Shown here: piece by piece, positions 36,842 to 46,221 of the stretch
How the letters are laid out: every line of letters begins with the position of its first letter
How positions within the stretch are numbered: the stretch's first letter is position 1
DNA from: CALIZF01 sp046292445
GTDB lineage: Bacteria > Pseudomonadota > Alphaproteobacteria > Rhodobacterales > Rhodobacteraceae
Length of the DNA: 64,000 bases
Reading direction: 5' to 3'
NCBI GenBank assembly: GCA_046292445.1
Contig: JBKBQT010000007.1
Span: forward strand, 1 to 64,000
The notes under the pieces: model-generated
Told to the model about the DNA's origin: nothing
The model's input: the letters and a program-made list of their open reading frames with translations, nothing else
Database searches by the model: none
Made by a program: the position numbers and the translations under genes

Positions 36842-37426
36842 ATGGTCCGCGTCGCCATCCTGATCTCGGGGTCGGGGTCGAACATGCTCGCGCTGGCCCG
36901 CAGCATGACGGGCGATCACCCCGCACGCCCGGTGCTGGTCGTCTCGAACGTGCCGGATGCGGGCGGTCTCGGGCGCGCCTCCGCCCTCGGCATCCCCGTC
37001 GCCTGCGTCGATCACCGCGCCTTCCCCGACCGCTCGGGCTTCGAGGCCGCGCTCGACGCGGCGCTCGCCCCGGCCGCGCCCGACCTGATCTGCCTTGCAG
37101 GCTTCATGCGCGTGCTCACCCCGGCCTTCGTTGCGCGTCACGCCGGGCGGATCCTCAACATCCACCCCTCGCTGCTGCCCAGATACCCCGGCCTTCACAC
37201 CCATACCCGCGCGCTCGCGGCCGGCGACGCCGAGGCGGGGGCGACGGTGCACGAGGTCACGGCCGATCTCGACGCCGGCCCGATCCTCGGGCAGGCCCGG
37301 GTGCCGGTGCATCCGGGCGACACCCCCGAGACACTGGCCGCCCGCGTGCTGGCGGCCGAACACCGGCTTTACCCGGCAGTGCTGCGCCGGGTGGCCGCGG
37401 GCGATCGGCGCCCGCTGTTCCTCTAG
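36842..37426 (+). CDS. purN: phosphoribosylglycinamide formyltransferase PurN
   Basis: A 194 aa GAR transformylase using 10-formyl-THF, step 3 of purine synthesis. The N-terminal VAILISGSGSNMLALARSM is the phosphate-binding loop. LAGFMRVL, the catalytic NIHPSLLPRYPGLHTH (Asn and His) and HEVTADLDAGPILGQA (Asp) are all present. Full length, operon with purM. Confidence 0.97.
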   Translation: MVRVAILISGSGSNMLALARSMTGDHPARPVLVVSNVPDAGGLGRASALGIPVACVDHRAFPDRSGFEAALDAALAPAAPDLICLAGFMRVLTPAFVARHAGRILNIHPSLLPRYPGLHTHTRALAAGDAEAGATVHEVTADLDAGPILGQARVPVHPGDTPETLAARVLAAEHRLYPAVLRRVAAGDRRPLFL

Positions 37427-37502
37427 ACGGCGGCGCATTCCGCCTGTCGCAAAGCTGCGGTATGCCCGGACCATCCGATGCGTTAGGGCCGGAGGGCCGC
37501 CG

Positions 37503-38420
37503 ATGACCGAGACCTTCACCGCGCCAGGACGGTTCTTCCGCGGCAACCTGCATACCCATTCGAACCGCTCCGACGGCGTGCTGGACCCGGCCGAAGTCTG
37601 CCGCCGCTATGCCGACGAGGGCTATGACTTCATCAGCCTGACCGATCATTTCATCGGCGCCTACGGCTATCCGGTCACCGACACCCGCGCCTTGCGCACC
37701 AACCGCTTCACCACCATCCCGGGGGCGGAACTGCATGCCGGCGCGATGGCGAACGGCGAATTGTGGCATATCCTCGCGGTCGGCCTGCCCGAGGATTTCA
37801 CGCCGCCCCACGCGCCCGGCTTCCGGCCCGTCGAGGGGCAGGAAACCGGCCCCGCCCTCGCTGCCCGCGCCCGCGCCGCCGGCGCCTTCGTCGCCATCGC
37901 CCATCCGCAATGGTCGGGCCTGACGCTGGCCGACGCGCGCAGCCTCGCCGCCGCTCATGCGGTCGAGACCTACAACCACGGCTGCGCCGTCGGCTGCGAC
38001 CGCCCGGACGGCTTCGCCATCGCCGACCTGCTGCTGACCGAGGGGCGCCGGCTGACCCTCTGCGCCACGGACGATGCGCATTTCACCGAACCCGACCATT
38101 TCGGCGGCTGGGTGATGGTCAAGGCGGTCGAGAACGACCCGGAGGCCCTCCTGGCCGCGCTCAAGGCCGGGCACTATTATGCCTCCACCGGCCCGGAGAT
38201 CCGCCACATCGAGATCACCGAAGGCGCCGCCGTGGTGGAATGCTCCGCCGCCGTCTCGGTCATCGTGCAGGGCCGCGGCACGGCGGCAACGGCGGTCCAC
38301 GGCACGTCGATGACCCGCGCCAGCGTCCCGCTCGCCCGCTTCGCCGCCTCGCCCTGGCTGCGCGTGACCGTCATCGACGCCGCCGGCCGCCGCGCCTGGT
38401 CCAACCCCTACTGGCGATAG
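37503..38420 (+). CDS. PHP-domain phosphoesterase
   Basis: A 305 aa protein of the polymerase-and-histidinol-phosphatase metal hydrolase fold. Metal ligands are visible in RGNLHTHSNRSDG (HxH), SLTDHF, AIAHPQW, ETYNHG and CATDDAHF. A C-terminal beta-rich stretch (from about residue 240) resembles the CehA/McbA-type tail. The substrate is unknown. It lies 76 bp after purN and could be cotranscribed or separate. Confidence 0.85.
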   Translation: MTETFTAPGRFFRGNLHTHSNRSDGVLDPAEVCRRYADEGYDFISLTDHFIGAYGYPVTDTRALRTNRFTTIPGAELHAGAMANGELWHILAVGLPEDFTPPHAPGFRPVEGQETGPALAARARAAGAFVAIAHPQWSGLTLADARSLAAAHAVETYNHGCAVGCDRPDGFAIADLLLTEGRRLTLCATDDAHFTEPDHFGGWVMVKAVENDPEALLAALKAGHYYASTGPEIRHIEITEGAAVVECSAAVSVIVQGRGTAATAVHGTSMTRASVPLARFAASPWLRVTVIDAAGRRAWSNPYWR

Positions 38421-38442
38421 GCGCCTGCCCCGCGCCCTCCCC

Positions 38443-38496
38443 CTTCAGGCTGGCCCAAATATCCCACGGGGGGTCCGGGGGGTGTGAAACCCCCCG
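38443..38496 (-). repeat. dispersed intergenic repeat, copy R5
   Basis: Minus-strand reading gives a GGGGGG/TTTCACA/CCCCCC hairpin, GGACCCCCCGTGGGATATTT and GGGCCAGCCTGAAG, almost the same as R1. It sits between convergent genes ending at 38420 and 38526, where a terminator is expected. Confidence 0.75.
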
Positions 38497-38525
38497 GCGC
38501 CATCCATCCCGCGCCACGCCCGTCC

Positions 38526-40610
38526 CTAGAGCCGCCGCAACGCCTCGCGGATATGCCGGTGCTCGCCGCGCGAAAGCACCCATTCCCCGAACGCCCGCGC
38601 CAGCCGCGGATGGCGCGGCACCGCCCGGTCGAAGAGCTCGCGCTGATAGCGCGGCAAGCCGCGGCGGGCGCGCAGGGCGGCATAGAACTGCGCCGGGGTG
38701 AGCGTGCCGTCGAGCGCGGCGAGGATGATCGGGTTCAGGATCCCCATCTGGTGCAGCGACGAGCCCAGCCGGTGGCCGAGCAGCGGCGCGCGCAGCCGCA
38801 CGACATTGCCGGCCTCGAACCGCGCGACATGCGCCGCATCCAGCGGCTCGTAGGGATCGTAGAGGATGGTCACCCGCCGCGCCGCCGCGCTCACCGCCGC
38901 GGCATCGCCGTAGGGGCCGGTAAAGTCCCGGTCCCAGGCGGTGCGATAGCGCGTCTCCCAGGGCACGAGGCGGCGGTCGAGCGTGGACTGGGGCGAGATC
39001 GCGACCACATCCGCGCCCGGGCAGGCGGGCACGAAGGCGCAGGCGGCATAGCCGCCCATCGAGGCGCCATAGAACACCACCCGCTCGAACCCGGCAAAGA
39101 ACCCCGCCCGCTTCAGCCGGTCGAACTCGGCCCAGACCCAGGGCTCGCGATACCAGGTCCAGCCGCCCGCCATCACCCCGAGCATCGACCAGCCCTGCTT
39201 CTCGATGAACTGGAACCCCCAGGGCCGCCGCTCCTCCCGCTTGGTCATGGCGATGTCGAGATTGTCGAAGGTGACGACCAGCGTGCGCCCGCGCGGGATG
39301 AAGAGGAACGAATGGCCCGCGCCCTCGGTATAGAACCCGCCGGGCCCCGCAAGGCCGCGCGCGATCGCGGCCCAGCCGGGATCGGCCGCGGCGGCCGGCG
39401 CGGGCGGGTGCGGGCGCATCACCGCGCGGGTGATGTCGCCGGCGACGGCGATGGGATCGACCGTGCCGCGTTCCTTCAGGAACGGCCAGGCGCCCGAGCC
39501 CTTGCAGATATCGGTCAGCAGCACCGTGTCGGCATGCAGGCAGGCATCGAGCACCGGGGCGAGATGCCTGATCTTGGCCGTATCGCCAAAGCCCTCGAGG
39601 TTGAGGATCGCATCGACAGGCTTGAGCCCCCCCGGCCCGCGCACCACGCGAAACCGCCGCTCGGGCACGCCGGCGGCGGCAAGCGCGGCGCGGTAGGGGG
39701 CGATCCAGGCCGAAGGTTGGGGCGGGAAGGCGCCGCTGCGGTCGATGTCGATGGCGATCAGGTCGCAGTCGAAACGGGCAAAGGCGGCGGCGGCCAGGGC
39801 GGGTGCGGTGCCGCCGACATCCGCGAGGCTCTCGATCCGCGGGCCGAGATGGTCGAGAAGCGCCGCAACCGCCCCGCCCGGATCGGGCGCGGACGGCGCG
39901 GCATCAACCGGCACCGGCGCGGCCGCGGGGTCGATACCGTGCCGCAGGGCAAGCGCCGCGAGAAACGATCCCGCGGGCGGCACACCGCCGTGGCGCAACG
40001 CCAGATCGCGCCGGGTTGCAGGCCACAGGCGCAAGGCGGCGGCGCCCGGCCCGATCAGCCCCTCGACCGCCCGCGGCGGGCGCAAGAGCTTCTGCCGGTC
40101 GGCGAAGGCGACGGGGCAGACGGTTTCGGGCGGCAGGATCACCGCGCCGGGATCGTGGCGCGCGACGAGCCGGGTCAGCAGCGCGCCGAGGTCCGCCGCG
40201 CCCCCCGGCCGCGCCGCCGCCTCGCGCGCCGCCACCAGCACCGGCCCCCCCGCCGGCAGCGCCAGCACCGCTGTGCCGAGCACATCCTCGCCCGCCCGCG
40301 CCCGGGCGAGGAACGTGCCTGCGACCGGCGCCAGCGGCGCGAGGCAGACCACATCGGGCTCGACCGAAATCATGCCCGGGCAGGCGGCGAGGATGCACAG
40401 CCGCGCGCGCGCCAGCCGCTCGGGCTGCGGCGCGGGGGGGCCGTCGAACACCGCCGCATCGCCGCGCGCCACGCCCTCGGGGATCGGCACCGCCGCATCG
40501 GCGGCAAAGATCGTGACAGGATGCCCCGCCTGCCGGAACGACCGCAGGACGAGATGCTCCACCCACGACGGCGGCGCTTCCCAGACGATGCCGACCGGGG
40601 GCGGGGCCAT
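38526..40610 (-). CDS. large multidomain protein with C-terminal alpha/beta-hydrolase domain
   Basis: A 694 aa protein not firmly recognised. The N-terminal part (1-230) resembles the start of sugar transferase-like proteins encoded nearby (VEHLVLRSFRQAGHPVTIF). The middle (about 250-390) has a Rossmann-like block, SLADVGGTAPALAAAAF then DCDLIAIDIDRSG, that recalls a SAM-type methyltransferase. The C-terminal part has a nucleophile elbow YGASMGGYAA with Ser near residue 517 and a late His in LGHRLGSSLHQ, typical of serine hydrolases. Relatives may carry misleading reductase names. It is 4 bp downstream of the DXD sugar transferase gene and probably cotranscribed with it, so modification of a glycan (for example de- or acylation) is a guess. 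Confidence 0.6.
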   Translation of the reverse strand: MAPPPVGIVWEAPPSWVEHLVLRSFRQAGHPVTIFAADAAVPIPEGVARGDAAVFDGPPAPQPERLARARLCILAACPGMISVEPDVVCLAPLAPVAGTFLARARAGEDVLGTAVLALPAGGPVLVAAREAAARPGGAADLGALLTRLVARHDPGAVILPPETVCPVAFADRQKLLRPPRAVEGLIGPGAAALRLWPATRRDLALRHGGVPPAGSFLAALALRHGIDPAAAPVPVDAAPSAPDPGGAVAALLDHLGPRIESLADVGGTAPALAAAAFARFDCDLIAIDIDRSGAFPPQPSAWIAPYRAALAAAGVPERRFRVVRGPGGLKPVDAILNLEGFGDTAKIRHLAPVLDACLHADTVLLTDICKGSGAWPFLKERGTVDPIAVAGDITRAVMRPHPPAPAAAADPGWAAIARGLAGPGGFYTEGAGHSFLFIPRGRTLVVTFDNLDIAMTKREERRPWGFQFIEKQGWSMLGVMAGGWTWYREPWVWAEFDRLKRAGFFAGFERVVFYGASMGGYAACAFVPACPGADVVAISPQSTLDRRLVPWETRYRTAWDRDFTGPYGDAAAVSAAARRVTILYDPYEPLDAAHVARFEAGNVVRLRAPLLGHRLGSSLHQMGILNPIILAALDGTLTPAQFYAALRARRGLPRYQRELFDRAVPRHPRLARAFGEWVLSRGEHRHIREALRRL

Positions 40611-40614
40611 GCCG

Positions 40615-41481
40615 CTATTCCGCCGCCGCGTCTTCGGCCGCGTCCTCGGGGTCGGGCTTGCCGCGCAGGGGGGCCGCCGCCGGGTCGATCCCGTGCTTGC
40701 GCAGAAGCTGCCCGATCAGGCTGCGCGGGCGCGGCACGCCGCCCTCGTGGCTCAGGATACGGCTGCGCATGCGCCGGCCGTAGAAGTGGATCGAGAATGT
40801 CTCGTCCGTCACATACTGTGCCACATCCACGCCCGGGCGCAGCATCAGCCGCCGGTCCTCGTAGGCGAAGGGGTAAAGGGCGACGCGCGGCATGCTGAAG
40901 CGGATTTCGCCGGTTTCCTTCAGGAAATGCGTCAGCGCGTGGGGACCCCAGACGCCCCACGGCATCGCGCCCGCGTGCACGGGCCGGCCCGCGTCGCGCG
41001 CTGCCTCGAGCCGCGCGCGTTCGGCCGCGTCGAACCACGGCGGGATGGCGAACTCGTCGCGGGTGAAGTCGATCAGCCGCGCGAGCGTCTCGCTGTCCCG
41101 CGGCAGGCCAAGCACGCCGCCGTTGATCCCCGTCTTGCTTTCCCAGGCATGGAAATGGCCCGTCGCCGTTGTGAAGGGCCGCACGCAATAGGCATCGGTA
41201 TCGGCCCAGATCGTGCGGTCGCACTTGGCGAGCATGTGATAGCGGAACACGTCCGAATGCAGCGCCGGGCTGCCGGTGCGTTCATGTCGCAGGAACCCCG
41301 TCAGGGGCAGGATCGTGGCCGCGTCGGCGACCTCGACCCCCGCCGGCGCGTTTGCCACAGCCTCGTAGGTGTAGAGGCACACATGCTGCCCGGCATCGAC
41401 GAAGGACTTGAGGCACAATTGCTCGAGATAGGACAGCGCGCCGCCGATCCAGAGCGCGCCGATCTGATACTCCACCGCCAT
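40615..41481 (-). CDS. DXD-motif sugar transferase (GT32-like)
   Basis: A 288 aa protein related to glycosyltransferases with a sugar-binding DXD motif. LSYLEQLCLKSFVDAGQHVCLYTYE at the N-terminus is the usual opening, ALHSDVFRYHMLAKC is followed by the nucleotide-sugar/metal motif WADTDAYCVRPF, and NGGVLGLPRDSE is conserved. An acidic Glu/Asp/Ala-rich tail ends it. The start at 41481 faces the divergent GT2 gene over 184 bp. Product likely cytoplasmic, acting in surface-glycan synthesis. Confidence 0.75.
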   Translation of the reverse strand: MAVEYQIGALWIGGALSYLEQLCLKSFVDAGQHVCLYTYEAVANAPAGVEVADAATILPLTGFLRHERTGSPALHSDVFRYHMLAKCDRTIWADTDAYCVRPFTTATGHFHAWESKTGINGGVLGLPRDSETLARLIDFTRDEFAIPPWFDAAERARLEAARDAGRPVHAGAMPWGVWGPHALTHFLKETGEIRFSMPRVALYPFAYEDRRLMLRPGVDVAQYVTDETFSIHFYGRRMRSRILSHEGGVPRPRSLIGQLLRKHGIDPAAAPLRGKPDPEDAAEDAAAE

Positions 41482-41665
41482 CACCGCCCCGCCCCGATGC
41501 GCCTCGCGTATCTGACCAAAGCGCCGCGCCTTGCCAACTGCGAAATTGCGGCCCGTCTCGCAAGCTTTGCGCGGGCGCGGCCTTGTGGTAACCGTGCATC
41601 GAGAATGCGGCGGTTCGGCAGCGGCGGCACGAGATCGCCCGGAACCGCGCAGAGCAGGTGAGCCG

Positions 41666-43978
41666 ATGGCCGACACCACGCCCGAGGCGCCGCAGACCGC
41701 CCCCGTTGCCGCGGGCGCGTCTGTCGTGCTGCACCGCAGCTGGGCACCGCGCCGCGCGGGGGAATTGCGGCTGCTCGATGCCGTGACCGATCCGGGCGGC
41801 AGGGTCTGGCGGGCGTTCTTCAGTGCCGGCGCGGTCGAGGCCGATATCGTCACCGGGCCGCACCCCGGTTCCGCCCGGATTGCCGAGGTCCGGGCGATCG
41901 GCGGCGGGCTGATGGTCACGGGATCGGGGCGCGGGGCGATCCGCACGGCCGAGGGGCCGCTGGCGCCCGATCCGGTGGCGGCGGACTGGCCGGTGTTCGA
42001 CGGTCGCAACGTGATGCTCGCTTTCCGGCTGGGCGAGACGCCGGCGCAGATCGCGGCCTGGATCGCCTGGCATGCCGCCGAACACGGAATGACCGGCGCG
42101 CTGATCGTGGACCGGGCGGCGCCGGGGACGGGCCCCGGCCTTGCCGCGGGCCTGCGCGCGGCGCTGGCGCCGGTCGCGGCGGAGGGCGTTGTGGTTGTGG
42201 TGCTGTCGCCGGGCCTGCCGCTGGGCCGGCCGGCCGACGGCGCGGAAACCCATCCATTCATGGCCCCCGATGCACCGGGCAAGGATCGGATGGACCGCCC
42301 GCCGCCCGACCCCTGGCTGTCGCCGCTGGGCGAAGGCGCCCTGCACGAGGCGCTCAAGTGGCGGTTCCTCGGGGCGGCGCGGGCGGTTCTGACGCTCGAT
42401 GTCTGCGACGTGCTGCCGCCGCGGGCGGATGGCGCGCCCTCGGCCTTCGATCTGTGCCTGGCGGCGCGGCAGGGCACGCTGCTGATGGCCGGGCGCCGGG
42501 TCTATCCCTGGCGCGTGCGGCCCGGGCATGAGGCCGCGATCGGCGATCACACCTGCCGCCAGTTCGACGCGCGGCGCGGCATTGCGCGCTGGGGCGTGGC
42601 GCCGGCGAAGGCGGGACTGGAGCATACCTGGCGCGCCACCCGGGTTTCGTTCGTCAAGCCCGATCCCGGCGCTGCGGTGCCCTTCTGGCGCTGCATGGCG
42701 CTGCGGGTGCCGGGGCGGGCGACGTCCGAGCTCGCGCCCAAGACCTCGCTCGTCGAGGATCCGGCGCTGCTCGCGCTCGCCGACCGTCTGGGCCACAAGC
42801 CGGTGCGCGCGCCGGTCTCGGCGCCGCGCGGCGGCCCGGCGAACCCGGACCGCACCGCCATCGTGACGACAATGAAGAACGAAGGGCCCTTCATCCTCGA
42901 ATGGCTGGCCTATCACCGCGCCATCGGGGTTGACGATTTCCTGATCTACACCAACGACTGCACCGACGGAACGGACGGGTTTCTTGACCTTCTGCAACAA
43001 AAGGGGCTGGTGCAGCACCGCGACAACCCGTTCCGAACGACAGGGCTAAAGCCGCAGCATGCCGCGCTCCAGGCCGCCGAGGACGAGCCGGCCATCCGCG
43101 AGGCGGGCTGGGCGATCTGCATGGATGTGGACGAATTCATCGCGATCAAGCTCGGCGACGGGCGGCTGCCGACGCTCTATCGCGCGATGGACGCGGCGCT
43201 GCCGGGCGCGAACATGATCGCGCTGACCTGGCGGCTCTTTGGCAATGCCGATGTCGCCGCATACCGCGACGACCCGCTGATCGCGCAGTTCCTGCTCTGC
43301 GCGCCCGAGATGGTGCGCAAGCCGCATCAGGCCTGGGGCTTCAAGACGCTGTTCCGCAACATCGATCTTTACAAGAAACTCGGCGTGCACCGGCCCAAGG
43401 GACTGCGCCCCGATCTGTGGGACCGGGTGAAATGGCTCAACGGCTCGGGTCGGCCGCTGCCGCGCACGATGTTCCGCAACGGCTGGCGCTCGACGACCGA
43501 GACCTTTGGCTACGACTGGGTGCAGCTCAATCATTATGCCTGCCGGTCGGCCGAGAGTTTCCTCGTCAAGCGCGACCGCGGGCGGGTGAACCATGTGGAC
43601 CGCGATCAGGGCCTGAACTACTGGTTCCGCATGAACCACAACGCGGTCGAGGACCGCGCGATCCTGCCGCGGCTGCCGATGATGCTGGCCGAGCGCGACC
43701 GGCTGCTGGCCGATCCGGACATCGCGGCCGCGCATGCGGCCTGCGTGGCCGCGCACCGGGCCAAGATCGCGGCGCTCAGGGCCACGCCGACCCATGCAGC
43801 CTTTTATGCCGAGCTGACGGGCCCGCGCATGCGCGCGCTGTCGCGGCGGCTGCACCATTTCGGGTCGGCCGTGTTCAACGCCGGCCCGGGCGTGATCCCG
43901 GACGAGATCGCGCTGGCACCCGAGTTGCCGGCGGATTTCTTCTTCACGGTCGCGCATGCGGGCGATGCGGCGCATTGA
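41666..43978 (+). CDS. glycosyltransferase family 2-type protein with long N-terminal region
   Basis: A 770 aa protein. A GT2-like domain of the Glyco_tranf_2_4 type begins near residue 395: IVTTMKNEGPFILEWLAYH, FLIYTNDCTDGTDGFLDLL and the acidic CMDVDEFIAIKLGDG metal motif. LTWRLFGNADVAAY and LNHYACRSAESFLVKRDRG follow. Residues 1-390 form a separate unassigned region. The C-terminal half is paralogous to the protein encoded at 44057-45076. Donor and acceptor are unknown. Confidence 0.78.
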   Translation: MADTTPEAPQTAPVAAGASVVLHRSWAPRRAGELRLLDAVTDPGGRVWRAFFSAGAVEADIVTGPHPGSARIAEVRAIGGGLMVTGSGRGAIRTAEGPLAPDPVAADWPVFDGRNVMLAFRLGETPAQIAAWIAWHAAEHGMTGALIVDRAAPGTGPGLAAGLRAALAPVAAEGVVVVVLSPGLPLGRPADGAETHPFMAPDAPGKDRMDRPPPDPWLSPLGEGALHEALKWRFLGAARAVLTLDVCDVLPPRADGAPSAFDLCLAARQGTLLMAGRRVYPWRVRPGHEAAIGDHTCRQFDARRGIARWGVAPAKAGLEHTWRATRVSFVKPDPGAAVPFWRCMALRVPGRATSELAPKTSLVEDPALLALADRLGHKPVRAPVSAPRGGPANPDRTAIVTTMKNEGPFILEWLAYHRAIGVDDFLIYTNDCTDGTDGFLDLLQQKGLVQHRDNPFRTTGLKPQHAALQAAEDEPAIREAGWAICMDVDEFIAIKLGDGRLPTLYRAMDAALPGANMIALTWRLFGNADVAAYRDDPLIAQFLLCAPEMVRKPHQAWGFKTLFRNIDLYKKLGVHRPKGLRPDLWDRVKWLNGSGRPLPRTMFRNGWRSTTETFGYDWVQLNHYACRSAESFLVKRDRGRVNHVDRDQGLNYWFRMNHNAVEDRAILPRLPMMLAERDRLLADPDIAAAHAACVAAHRAKIAALRATPTHAAFYAELTGPRMRALSRRLHHFGSAVFNAGPGVIPDEIALAPELPADFFFTVAHAGDAAH

Positions 43979-44003
43979 CCGGCCCGCGCGCGGCGGCGGG
44001 TTC

Positions 44004-44040
44004 GGGAGCCTCCGGCGGGGATATTTGGGCCAGCCTGAAG
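44004..44040 (+). repeat. dispersed intergenic repeat, copy R6 (short)
   Basis: GGGAGCCTCCGGCGGGGATATTT and GGGCCAGCCTGAAG. The G/C hairpin half is shortened compared with R1. It separates the two GT2 paralogues, and its end lies within 20 bp of the downstream start. Confidence 0.65.
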
Positions 44041-44056
44041 CCGCGTGGGGGAAAGG

Positions 44057-45076
44057 GTGACGGCGGCAGTGGCCGTGCTGGCGGCCAAGGACGAAGGGGC
44101 GTTCCTGCTCGACTGGGTGGCGCATGCGCGGGCGGCGGGGTTTTCGGCCCTGGTGATCGTGACCAACGACTGCACGGACGGAACGGATGCGATGGCCGAC
44201 CGGCTGGCGGCGATGGGCCTTGCGGTGCATCTGCGCAACCCCGGGCCGCATCCAAAGGGGCCGCAGTGGCGCGCGCTGGCGCTGGCCGAGCGGCATCCGG
44301 CGGTGACGGGCGCAGAGTGGTGCCTGGTCCATGACATCGACGAGTTCCTTTGCGTCAAGGTCGGGGACGGGACGATCGCGGCGCTGCTGGGCGCGGTGCC
44401 GGGGGCGGATGCGGTGGCGGTGACCTGGCGGATGTTCGGCAACGGCGGGGTTGCGGCCTACGAGGACCGGCCGGTGGTCGAGCAGTTCCGGCGGGCCGCA
44501 CCTGTGGCCTATGCCTGGCCCTGGCGGGCGCAGCTGGTCAAGACGCTGTTCCGGACGGGGCTTTGGGAGCGGCTCGGGGTGCATCGGCCGCGCCGGCCGG
44601 TGGCCGGGCGCGCAGCGGTCTGGGTGGACGGGTCTGGCCGGCGGCTCGCCGGGGCCTGGGCGCAAAGCCGGATCATCGCCGAGCCGGGGCAGGACACGAC
44701 GGCGATGGTGCAACTGAACCATTACGCGCTCGGCGCCATGGAGAGCTATGTCCTGAAATGCGCGCGGGGGCGGGCGAACCGCGAGGCGGCGGGGCTCGAC
44801 ATGGGCTATTGGGTGGAGCGGAACCTCTGTGCCGTCGAGGACGGGTCGGCCGATCGGCTGGCGGTGCCGCGGGCGGCGTTGCGGGCGGATCTGGGCGCCG
44901 ATCCGGCGCTGGCGCGGCTTCATGCGCGGGCCGTGGCCTGGCGGCGGGCGCGCTTTGCCGCGCTGATGCGCGAGGAGCCGTGGCGGGCGCTCTACGGGCG
45001 GCTGCTGATGACGCCGCCGAGCCGCGTCCTGTCGGCCGCCGAGGCGGCAGCGATCCGGGCGCATGCCGGGCCCTAG
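44057..45076 (+). CDS. glycosyltransferase family 2-type protein
   Basis: A 339 aa Glyco_tranf_2_4 protein: VLAAKDEGAFLLDWVAHARA, LVIVTNDCTDGTDAMADRL, the acidic VHDIDEFLCVKVGDG, VTWRMFGNGGVAAYED and LNHYALGAMESYVLKCARG. Every block matches the C-terminal half of the preceding 770 aa protein, so this is a tandem paralogue. The start is GTG at 44057 with a G-rich site; GTG at 44045 is possible too. Confidence 0.8.
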   Translation: MTAAVAVLAAKDEGAFLLDWVAHARAAGFSALVIVTNDCTDGTDAMADRLAAMGLAVHLRNPGPHPKGPQWRALALAERHPAVTGAEWCLVHDIDEFLCVKVGDGTIAALLGAVPGADAVAVTWRMFGNGGVAAYEDRPVVEQFRRAAPVAYAWPWRAQLVKTLFRTGLWERLGVHRPRRPVAGRAAVWVDGSGRRLAGAWAQSRIIAEPGQDTTAMVQLNHYALGAMESYVLKCARGRANREAAGLDMGYWVERNLCAVEDGSADRLAVPRAALRADLGADPALARLHARAVAWRRARFAALMREEPWRALYGRLLMTPPSRVLSAAEAAAIRAHAGP

Positions 45077-45084
45077 CTGACCGG

Positions 45085-45555
45085 TCAGCCCGCGAGGCCG
45101 GTCTCGCGCAAGAGGCCGAGGCGCTTTGCTTCGTAGTAGTAGCCGCGGCGATACCAGGACACCGCCCGGTCGCGGTTGCCGCGCGCCACGATCCAGGCGC
45201 CGCGGAGGTATTTCACGCCGTATTCGAGGTTCGTCGCGGCATCGAGCAGGCCCTCGGGACTGCCGGTATAGCCCATGCCCCGGGCGGTGGCCGGGTGAAT
45301 CTGCATCAGCCCGAGGTAGGGTCCGTTGCGGGCGGCCGGGTTGTGGGTGCTTTCCGCGCGCACGACGCGCTGGACGAGATCGACCGGCACGTCGTGGCGG
45401 CGGGCGGCGCCTTCGATCAGGCGGCGCAGTTCGGGCGTCTCGTTGGGGTAGAGCGCGCCGCGCGTCGCTGCCCGGTCGGCGCGGCCGGCGCAGGCGCCGA
45501 GGGCGGCGGCGGCGATCAGCGCAAGGGCCGTGCGGCGGGTCGGATCGGGCGTCAT
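45085..45555 (-). CDS. lytic transglycosylase SLT-domain lipoprotein
   Basis: A 156 aa cell-wall enzyme. The N-terminal signal ends in a lipobox-like ALGACAG, suggesting lipid attachment. The SLT domain carries the catalytic Glu in VVRAESTHNPAARN, followed by YLGLMQIHPATARGMGY and ATNLEYGVKYLR. It cleaves peptidoglycan glycan strands in the periplasm, and is short compared with full-length MltC/Slt. Convergent with the upstream GT2 gene. Confidence 0.88.
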   Translation of the reverse strand: MTPDPTRRTALALIAAAALGACAGRADRAATRGALYPNETPELRRLIEGAARRHDVPVDLVQRVVRAESTHNPAARNGPYLGLMQIHPATARGMGYTGSPEGLLDAATNLEYGVKYLRGAWIVARGNRDRAVSWYRRGYYYEAKRLGLLRETGLAG

Positions 45556-45651
45556 GGCCGGGTGATACCGCCTTCGCGGCGGCCGGGAAAGCCCCGGCGC
45601 CGCTTGACCGGCGGGCGCACAGCGCGCAACAGGGCACAAACGGAGGCTGTG

Positions 45652-46221
45652 ATGACCCGATCCCCCGCGTTCGAATTCCTCCTCACCCGGCGGTCGCGGC
45701 CGGCCAAGCTGCTGCGCGCGCCGGTGCCCGATGCCGCCGCGCTGCAGCTGATGCTGACCGCTGCGGCGCGGGTGCCCGATCACGGCAAGCTGGAGCCATG
45801 GCGGTTCCTCGTGCTGGAGCGGGCGGCGCTCGCCCGTTTGGCCGAGGCGGCGGGGGCGCGCGCGGCGGCGGGCCTCGCGCCCGATCTCGTGGCCAAGGCG
45901 CGCAGCCAGTTCGACGCGAGCCCGCTGGCGGTGGTCGTCGTGGCAAGCCCGAAGCCCTCGGACAAGATCCCCGAGGTCGAGCAGGTGCTGTCGGTCGGCG
46001 CGGCCTGCCTGTCGCTGCTGAACGCGGCCCTGGCGGGCGGCTGGGGCGCCAACTGGCTGACCGGCTGGGCGGCGAACGATCGCGGGTTCGTCGAGGCCGA
46101 GCTCGGCCTTGCGGCGCAGGAATGGGTGGCGGGGATCGTGCATATCGGCACCGCGTCCGAGGCCGTGCCCGACCGGCCTCGGCCCGACATGGACCGGATC
46201 GTGACCTGGGTGAAGGCGTGA
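45652..46221 (+). CDS. nitroreductase family protein (YdjA-like)
   Basis: A 189 aa FMN-dependent nitroreductase fold: FLLTRRSRPAKLL at the N-terminus, AAARVPDHGKLEPWRFLVLE in the FMN-binding region, VEQVLSVGAACLSLLNAALA, and GWGANWLTGWAANDRGF near the C-terminus. It resembles the short YdjA subgroup. A GGAGG site precedes the ATG. Its stop overlaps the GTG of the next gene. Confidence 0.88.
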   Translation: MTRSPAFEFLLTRRSRPAKLLRAPVPDAAALQLMLTAAARVPDHGKLEPWRFLVLERAALARLAEAAGARAAAGLAPDLVAKARSQFDASPLAVVVVASPKPSDKIPEVEQVLSVGAACLSLLNAALAGGWGANWLTGWAANDRGFVEAELGLAAQEWVAGIVHIGTASEAVPDRPRPDMDRIVTWVKA

